Shown here: in pieces, positions 57,105-64,000 of the stretch
How the letters are laid out: each line of letters begins with the position of its first letter
Numbering within the stretch: position 1 is the stretch's first letter
Assembly: GCA_900239685.1 (NCBI GenBank)
Contig: OENT01000739.1
Coordinates: forward strand, 16,421-80,420
Source of the DNA: Rotaria macrura
Lineage: Eukaryota > Rotifera > Eurotatoria > Philodinida > Philodinidae
DNA: 64,000 nucleotides
Direction: 5' to 3'
Program-made: the position numbers and the translations under genes
Notes under the pieces: generated by a model
Database searches by the model: none
Seen by the model: the letters and a program-made list of their open reading frames with translations, nothing else
Told to the model about the DNA's origin: nothing

Positions 57105-60100
57105 ATGCTAACACAACTATTACTCGGTTTGTTTCTATGGACGACTGCAAAAGCACAATTCAACATGTACAATACTGCTGAAAGTCTTGAAGTTAATAAT
57201 TCAAGCGGAAATTGCTTATATTTTTACGACAAAATCGAAGCGCACTATATGGAGAAAATAGTGTTTTGTATGGCCTCTTATTCGAAGAATAAATCATTGG
57301 ATAAAGAATTCATTAACACGCGTGATCAAAACTTCACATTTGGTGCATTGCATCAAATGAATGTTACTTCTCAGCAACTTCTTGGGTGGTCTGCAACAAT
57401 TGACCTTGCAGAGCGATATCAGTACTACATTGATCACCTGCAGAATTCTTCTGTACTCGAGGAAACATTCTTTAAGTGTACACGACCATGGTTTGGATCA
57501 CGGTGTCAATATTCCTTCGGTTTAGGCCAACGGTATTCGTTTCAAGGAATTATTCGAGATATATGGAAGGGACCATCTAAAGATAGTTCTCGACATGGTA
57601 TCATTAATCTTGCCTGTTACATTCACTTGAAATGTGATCGTGGCGTGCCCGACATGTGTCTCGATTGGAGGGAAGTGTGCGATGGAAGAATTGATTGTAT
57701 TAATGGAGGTGCTGATGAAGCTGAATGTTTCGACTTGGAAGTGAACGAGTGTGAAGAAAATGAATATCGATGTCATAATGGTTTATGCATATCGAGTGAT
57801 CTTGAAGAGGATATGGCTTGGCAATGCATCGATATGTCGGACTTCAATGACTTTGATCCACGATTAAAATCGAGCCATGATGGTTACGTATTCGAAATGG
57901 AAGAAACTTCATGTCCATCGGCTCAAACACAATTTTCATGTGGAGATGGAACATGTGTCACTGATTTCGATGCATGTGGAACCAATCGACATTTATTGCT
58001 TATTGAATCCATTAGTGCTCGAGGTAGTCTATCACATAATTGCTGGATAGCCATGATTTGCTTAACGAAAATTCTCGATCAAGTGAATGGAACATCGTGT
58101 GATGAATTATTAAAACAATTTATAATCAATACCTACTTACAAGCCTGTGAAGTTCTTATTCAGTTTCCAATAGTTCCGGTACTTTTCACTCATGTACGTT
58201 TTTTATATCGTGCAAAAAATGTTGATCATGTGGATATTGAATCTTCTCTGCTCCCAGATTACATATGTTATGATCAGCAACTGTGCGATTTTCTTACATC
58301 AACATATGCCTATGGAAACTATTCTTGCCTTAATAGTCATGACACTGTCTTTAAATCAATTCTGAAACCTAAAACGTGGACTGCTCTTGTTAAAATTGTG
58401 GAGTCATATTTTCGAAGATGTTTGACTAGAATTAATGATACTTACGGCTCTCACAATTCCTCATTATACTGTTGCAAAAATTCATCCAAATGCATATCGA
58501 AACATCGCATCTTGGACGGTATTTCAGACTGTTACCTAAACGATGACGAAGAACAGTTCGAACTTAGTTGTAAGCTTAAGAATAAACTGCGTTTCAATTG
58601 CAGCAATGAAAATAAGTGCTACGCACCCGTCGTCTCACGAGAAGCATGCCACCCTCGACGATTACGTAAATTTGACGAAATACCATTTGAGCAGATATGT
58701 GATCGTGCTGTTCAAGTTTTACCGATTATCATCGAGAATAAAAACCATACGGATGAAACTGAATGTGAAAATTGGCCATGTAACAATCATTATACACGAT
58801 GCGATGGCTTCTGGAGTTGTCCTTCTGGAGAAGACGAAGAAAATTGCACACAACAACAATGCTCACCACGCTCTTTTCCTTGTGTGTCTTCATACAACTG
58901 TAGTTTCATGTGTTTACCCGCAGACCTAGTCGGTAATGGTTTGGTTGATTGCCTCGGAGCCTTGGACGAACTTGACTACTGTCGCAGAGATATTACATAC
59001 AAAACTACTTTTGATGGATTCCGTTGTTTGAATGATACTTCATGTATATCACCAAGTCGTTTATGTGACAGATCTCCTCATTGCCCTCTTGGAGATGATG
59101 AAGCATTCTGCCGTGTCCCTCATAAAATGTGTTCCAATTTGGATGCTGCCAGCCGTGATACAGCGAAAGAAGCTATCTTTGATGCTCTACCTAGAGGAAG
59201 AATCTTGTTCTCATACAATATCTTTCAACAGTATCCCATAATAGAAGAAGTAGAAGATACAAGTATCGGTAAAAGATCAGTTGAGCCACGCACCATCAAA
59301 AATTTCATTACTAAAGAACCGGACGATCCTTCATGGCGTTGGCGTTGTCATCGTGGACTTTATGTTCGTGTCTGGCTTGGCGACAATAATTTCAGCTATA
59401 GATGTTTTTGTCCACCGAATTACTATGGCGACACGTGTCAATACCAAAATCAACGAGTCAGTCTTACCGTCAAAACGAGATTAGTGAACTCGAAGAGTAT
59501 CAACGCAATTATTGTTACTTTGATCGATGATGACAATGATCGTCAAGAAATCCATTCATACGATCAGTTTAATTCAGTTAACTTCGAGAAATGCGAACAG
59601 AATTTTAATCTATATCTTACTTATACGAAACGTCCGAAGAACTTGTCCAAAAATTACAGTATTCGTATCGATGCATTTGACAAGACTAATCTAACATATA
59701 TGAGTAGTTGGCACTTTAGGATTCCTTTTTCTTTTCTACCGGTAAATAGAATGGCCGTCGTATTAAATATACCAACTGATCCGATATTCAGCTCCAATCA
59801 CTGTCCCTTGAAATGTCATCAAGGTGAATGCATTAAATATATGAATGAAGAAATGCTATTTTGTCGATGTCATCCTGGCTGGTCTGGCTTTCGATGTGAC
59901 ATCCCTGTTAGATGTAATGATTGTTCATCGGATTCCGTTTGTATAGGTATGTTTCAAAATCGATCTATATGTGTATGCCCTCTGCATAAAAGTGGGCCAC
60001 GTTGTCTCCTGGCACTTTCGTGCGTGGAAAATTTTTGTGAAAACAATGGTACCTGCTTGGTGACTGAAGATGGTGTGAATGATATGGGTTATCTATGCAT

Positions 60101-61706
60101 TTGTCCAGAAAACTACAATGGAATTTTTTGCGAAAAAAGCAAAGCTAAACTCGAGATTGTGTTCGACAACATCAAAGTCTCATCGTTTCTATTGATATAT
60201 ACATACAATTCCGATGCGTTTCTATTTCGAGAGCCAAGACCACTCTCATTTGTGATTCTACATAAAATAGCTATGTTTCAGCGTAGCGTATCAATATACG
60301 TTGAACATTTTCCTCGATTGGTTTTTATCAAGACTGGTGAACAATACTATTTAGCTGTTCTTCAATTAACTGATCAGATAAATATCTCCACTTCGATTGG
60401 TCCTAAACAAAGATGCCTGTCAATTAATGAACTGTTGAACCATTCGCGTTTTAGTCTACCTGCGATTCGACGACTAAAATATTATCATCTAATATGTCAA
60501 ACACATCCTGATTTAATGTGTTTCTTCGATGAATTTTATATGTGTTTGTGTTCTCTTCAACGCCATGCCCATTGTTTTGAGTTCAAACAGAATCCTGAGC
60601 GATGCGAAAAAAATATTCATTGTAAAAACGGAGCCGACTGTTGGCAAGACCATAGAAACTGTCCAAGAGTAACGATTTGTGATTGCAATGATTGTTTCTA
60701 TGGTGATCGGTGCCAGTTTTATGCAAAAGGCATTGGATTAACACTTGATGATATCTTACGTTATGAAATCCGACCGAATACCACAATTAAAGATCAGACA
60801 AATATGATTAAAGGCAGTTCAGCATTGACAATCATTATATTAGTTGGTGGATTGATCAACAGTGCTCTCTCTGTTCTGGCATTTCATACCAAAGATTCAA
60901 GAGATATTGGATGTGGAATTTATCTTCTAGCATCATCGATTACCTCTGCACTTACAGTTAGTATTTTCACAGCTAAGTTCTGGTTTCTTCTCTTAACTCA
61001 AATCGATCAATCCGTCAATCGATCGATTCTTCGTGGTGGTTGTATAGTATTAGAATTCTTACTTAAACTGTGTCTCTACATGGACAATTGGCTCAACGCT
61101 AGTGTGGCTCTCGAACGATCTATGGCAGTGTACAAAGGAGTTGGCTTTGACAAAGTATTAAGCAGACGTATTGCTAGATGGATGATTTGTATCATACCAC
61201 TCTTCGTAGTAGTCTCTATCATTCATGAACCTCTTTATCGTGATCTATTTAAAGATGAAGACGAGCAACGTCAATGGTGTGTCTTTCTTTATTCTAGTTC
61301 TGTTCATGCATACAATACATTCATAATGTTATTTCATTTTCTGGCTCCATTCTGCGCTAATATCTTTTCTGCTGTATTCATTATTTTTAGTGGTGCCAAT
61401 CGAAAAAGAAAGACTGTAAGACAAATATCCTACAGGAAACATCTTCGTCAGCAGTTTGAGGATCACAAAAATATTATTGTAAGCCCTTTAATTCTGGTTA
61501 TTCTGTCATCACCTCGTCTCGTCATTTCGTTGTTGTCGGGCTGCGTAAAATCTTCACAAACCTCATGGCTATATCTCATAGGCTACATGGTTTCGTTCCT
61601 ACCTTCAATGAGTGTGTTTATCATATACGTTATCCCATCGAAGTTTTACAAGAGACAATTCAAAAATTCGATTAAATCTTTACAACAACGAATCTGTTCA
61701 CCATGA
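57105..61706 (+). CDS. Large LDL-A/EGF-domain receptor with rhodopsin-like seven-helix C-terminus
   Basis: A single 1533-residue frame without introns. I start it at the ATG at 57105, which gives a clean signal peptide (MLTQLLLGLFLWTTAKAQ). The ectodomain holds several LDL-receptor class A modules: about residues 176-209 (CDGRIDCINGGADEAEC), 216-250, 270-295 and degenerate, 455-485, 552-582 (CDGFWSCPSGEDEENC), 585-625 and 638-669. EGF-like modules follow at about 745-779 (CFCPPNYYGDTC), 899-932, 934-967 and 972-1010, and a further Cys-rich module at 1165-1203. Seven hydrophobic helices span roughly 1235-1515; after TM3 comes ERSMAVYKG, the place of the DRY motif, which argues for class A. Many NxS/T sites suggest glycosylation. 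This layout is typical of an expanded receptor set in bdelloid rotifers. The ligand is unknown; LDL-A and EGF modules suggest a protein or lipoprotein ligand. No disabling change is seen. Confidence 0.88.
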   Translation: MLTQLLLGLFLWTTAKAQFNMYNTAESLEVNNSSGNCLYFYDKIEAHYMEKIVFCMASYSKNKSLDKEFINTRDQNFTFGALHQMNVTSQQLLGWSATIDLAERYQYYIDHLQNSSVLEETFFKCTRPWFGSRCQYSFGLGQRYSFQGIIRDIWKGPSKDSSRHGIINLACYIHLKCDRGVPDMCLDWREVCDGRIDCINGGADEAECFDLEVNECEENEYRCHNGLCISSDLEEDMAWQCIDMSDFNDFDPRLKSSHDGYVFEMEETSCPSAQTQFSCGDGTCVTDFDACGTNRHLLLIESISARGSLSHNCWIAMICLTKILDQVNGTSCDELLKQFIINTYLQACEVLIQFPIVPVLFTHVRFLYRAKNVDHVDIESSLLPDYICYDQQLCDFLTSTYAYGNYSCLNSHDTVFKSILKPKTWTALVKIVESYFRRCLTRINDTYGSHNSSLYCCKNSSKCISKHRILDGISDCYLNDDEEQFELSCKLKNKLRFNCSNENKCYAPVVSREACHPRRLRKFDEIPFEQICDRAVQVLPIIIENKNHTDETECENWPCNNHYTRCDGFWSCPSGEDEENCTQQQCSPRSFPCVSSYNCSFMCLPADLVGNGLVDCLGALDELDYCRRDITYKTTFDGFRCLNDTSCISPSRLCDRSPHCPLGDDEAFCRVPHKMCSNLDAASRDTAKEAIFDALPRGRILFSYNIFQQYPIIEEVEDTSIGKRSVEPRTIKNFITKEPDDPSWRWRCHRGLYVRVWLGDNNFSYRCFCPPNYYGDTCQYQNQRVSLTVKTRLVNSKSINAIIVTLIDDDNDRQEIHSYDQFNSVNFEKCEQNFNLYLTYTKRPKNLSKNYSIRIDAFDKTNLTYMSSWHFRIPFSFLPVNRMAVVLNIPTDPIFSSNHCPLKCHQGECIKYMNEEMLFCRCHPGWSGFRCDIPVRCNDCSSDSVCIGMFQNRSICVCPLHKSGPRCLLALSCVENFCENNGTCLVTEDGVNDMGYLCICPENYNGIFCEKSKAKLEIVFDNIKVSSFLLIYTYNSDAFLFREPRPLSFVILHKIAMFQRSVSIYVEHFPRLVFIKTGEQYYLAVLQLTDQINISTSIGPKQRCLSINELLNHSRFSLPAIRRLKYYHLICQTHPDLMCFFDEFYMCLCSLQRHAHCFEFKQNPERCEKNIHCKNGADCWQDHRNCPRVTICDCNDCFYGDRCQFYAKGIGLTLDDILRYEIRPNTTIKDQTNMIKGSSALTIIILVGGLINSALSVLAFHTKDSRDIGCGIYLLASSITSALTVSIFTAKFWFLLLTQIDQSVNRSILRGGCIVLEFLLKLCLYMDNWLNASVALERSMAVYKGVGFDKVLSRRIARWMICIIPLFVVVSIIHEPLYRDLFKDEDEQRQWCVFLYSSSVHAYNTFIMLFHFLAPFCANIFSAVFIIFSGANRKRKTVRQISYRKHLRQQFEDHKNIIVSPLILVILSSPRLVISLLSGCVKSSQTSWLYLIGYMVSFLPSMSVFIIYVIPSKFYKRQFKNSIKSLQQRICSP

Positions 61707-61860
61707 CCGGCTGTCATAGGGAAGCTCTAAATACTCGGACAAAACATAAATCTCATAACGCTTGACTTGTACTTTTATTAAAAAATGCATCCGTGATTAT
61801 CTATTGTCTAAATTTCGTCGTATTATTCTTTTATTTTTTGCTTTGCTTTATCTAATTCTC

Positions 61861-61866
61861 AATAAA
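61861..61866 (+). promoter_or_regulatory. Polyadenylation signal (AATAAA)
   Basis: A canonical hexamer 155 bp after the stop codon of the large receptor, in a T-rich context. It is the likely end signal of that transcript. Confidence 0.5.
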
Positions 61867-63920
61867 ATTATGAAAGGAATATTCAACGTAGTAGTGATGA
61901 CAAAAATAAGATAACTGAATATCACGGTTATTGACCTACAAAATATTTCTTCCCGAAGTGCATAAAGGTGCCATTCATAGCTTTAAAAGCCTATGAATAA
62001 CATGAGTATTTTCGGATAGCATATGTTGTGCAAGAGAACGTTTACGATAAATAATACAGAAGTTAATTTTACAAACCGTAGAATAATCGAATTGAGAGCA
62101 CTTAGGTAGTTAATATAGTTCTAAATAAAATGATCATGAGAAGTGATATGATCATTTCCAGAAGTTTATGATTTGGCTTCGAAAAGAACTTTTAAAGCAT
62201 CTTGCAAAGCCCTTGTCGTGTATATTAAAACATTCAAATATGCAAAAATGATTCATTACATCATTCAGTAAATCAAAAATCATCATTACTGGGTGATGTC
62301 AGGATTGGTGGTAGTGAACAAAAGAGCTTTCATAAAGAACCATTTTCAAGAAGAACACGAGAGCTTTATTTAAAGTTTTGCATGAATCCATGTGTAGTCT
62401 GAAAATGATTCTCACAAGCCTAGAAATTTGTTCTGAGTTTCACAGGAATTCAAAGAAATCTTAGAGCAATTTCGATTTCGTAACGAAAATCGAAATCTCT
62501 TCGAATGTTTGGACCACACATGAATTTTGTTTCGTTCTTTATGATATCCTCTTATTTTTCAGGGGTTGGGGGGGGGGGCGAGGGTAGAGCGTGATGGAAT
62601 ATTTTGTTACACAGACTAAAACAGTCACCACTAAAATGTTTGATTACTAAATGTTAGCTCTGATTTCGATTATTTTGCAATGGAGATAAATATGAATAAT
62701 CTTATCTTCTGTGAATCGTCCTATGAAGAATGTTCGTCGTACCAAAAATTCTTCGACACATCTATGGTAGTCATTGTATAAGTTTTGCTCAACATGAATG
62801 TTATTGAAAAGATATTTATTCACAGTCGTGTTCATGCATTGGTACCTTTCATTTAAAATGTTTTTTCGATCTTACATATTTTCTCGATCTTGCTCTCTTT
62901 AATCTGATAACAAAATGGACCAAATCGACTTGAGACAATACTAAAGCATCTTACGATGAGTAATATTGAACTCTATGCTTCTAGAAGTATGTCGATTTTC
63001 TTAGGATGGCTAGGCATCAGATAGTAGTTGATATGCAGGAAAATACGATTTCAATGACCGTTTGAAATTATTATTTCTCTATGATTATTGAATGATACTT
63101 TGTTACACCGATATTACTGCCGAATTCAAGCCAAATGCTATTGTGCAGCTACTATAATAATATTTGTTATCGTTCTCGCTAGAAGTTACTCGTTCTGTAA
63201 TATCTTCAAAGTACATGGAAAAGTATCACTAGATGAAAAGCTGACATGATCTATATGCATTTCTATGTGTGTCATCATGTGAGAATAACTCTTTTTCTGT
63301 CGATAACTAAAAATAAAATAAGTATGCAACCGGCGGATGTGTTGCTGGTGATGATTCGCAGCACAACATTAAAAAAAAATATCACTCTCTGATTAAATGT
63401 CCAAAAAATATTTTAGAAAAATATATACCTTTCCAGGAAACTTTTTCTAAGTTTACGTACTAAAGCTATGTCTTCTTTTTTTATATCGTTGAGTGTTATG
63501 AAAATTTTCCCCAGTAAAATTCAGGCTTCTAAAAATTGTAGTAAGAAGAAATGATCTTTCAGTAATTGTGGGTTGCCTCTTTCTAGAATTCCATTTCAAT
63601 GTTTTTCTTGATATTGCTTTCAATTTGATTTATCTTTTTGTCCTTCATAAACATATAAGCTTCACTTTGGTGATCTAATTGATAGATTTTGGAAATAATC
63701 ATAAAAGTTTAGGTATGGCAATTGAGAATGATCTTTACAACTTTCGTTATCATGATTATTCATTACTACTTTTTTCAGAAATAATCAAGATTAACATCAA
63801 TCTAAGAAATAGCTAGAGTTTGAGGTGTGAGTTTATGTCTATTAGCATCTTAAACAAATCATTGAAATATTTCGTGGTATCAGTAAGAGTTGTTTTTACA
63901 AATAAATATTCGAAAACCTT
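61867..63920. other. Non-coding stretch with a poly-G run
   Basis: No gene is supported. A poly-G run (about 12 G, near 62566-62579) and a palindrome of TTTCGATTTCGTAACGAAA near 62470-62495 stand out. The latter resembles words inside the right end of the 51394-53547 element and may be related transposon debris. Confidence 0.4.
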
Positions 63921-64000
63921 CCCAGGACGTGCATTACGATGAACAATAACGACCGTAAACGCGCGTATACGATAACGTAAACGACCGTATACCTGGAAAT
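63921..64000. mobile_element. Start of another CGTATACGG-type foldback element (runs off the window)
   Basis: After a TT dinucleotide the sequence begins CCCAGGACGTGCATTACGAT and continues with AACGACCGTAAACG, CGTATACGATAACG and GACCGTATAC. This matches the terminus and composition of the copies at 14924 and 54893. Only the left arm is inside the window. Confidence 0.65.

Noticed and set aside
1-64000. CRISPR arrays, bacterial operons, ribosome-binding sites
   Set aside because: Spliced genes, AATAAA signals and eukaryotic transposons show a nuclear genome; no regularly spaced direct repeats with spacers are seen.

Overview
The window looks like an AT-rich nuclear contig from a small invertebrate, most probably a bdelloid rotifer (an Adineta/Rotaria-type animal). 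This rests on GT-AG introns of 54-66 nt, a very large receptor that joins LDL-A and EGF-like modules to a seven-helix domain, intronless enzyme genes of bacterial or fungal type, and many small degraded transposable elements. The assignment is inference from gene content; no rRNA or other marker is present. One assembly gap of 192 N lies at 45986-46177.

Layout. 1-974 is the 3' part of a methyltransferase-like membrane protein. 5911-6729 is a sterol-desaturase/methylsterol-monooxygenase-type di-iron oxygenase. 9946-10779 (-) is an Af470-like/DUF4188 putative haem monooxygenase. 13980-15913 (-) is a three-exon secreted YHYH-domain protein; its intron 1 carries a foldback element, and an in-frame TAA precedes an apparent GPI-anchor tail. 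16-28 kb is mostly transposon debris: three large inverted-repeat elements, two solo-LTR candidates, and an adhesion-GPCR pseudogene (23099-25711, -) cut by a TIR element. 29750-31568 (-) is a four-exon coiled-coil protein of unknown function. 32452-33059 is a small two-exon gene rich in Arg/Lys/Glu. 33-41 kb is nearly empty except for a foldback element. 41159-45318 is a six-exon cathepsin L-like gene whose catalytic Cys and His are both replaced. 47438-48493 is a phytanoyl-CoA-dioxygenase-family gene. 49.8-55.5 kb is a decayed non-LTR retrotransposon filled with nested DNA-element insertions. 57105-61706 is the intact 1533-residue receptor. The last 2.3 kb is non-coding and ends inside another foldback element.

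The genes do not form a pathway or operon. They are independent units in a repeat-rich region: three oxygenase-type enzymes (lipid or small-molecule oxidation), extracellular or cell-surface proteins (YHYH, cathepsin-like, two receptors), and two proteins I cannot assign. The most distinctive features are the inactivated cathepsin, the YHYH gene with its broken anchor signal, and a recurring family of palindromic CGTATACGG-rich elements that start with CCCAGG or a close variant (14.9, 38.0, 54.9 and 63.9 kb; possibly 21.9 kb).
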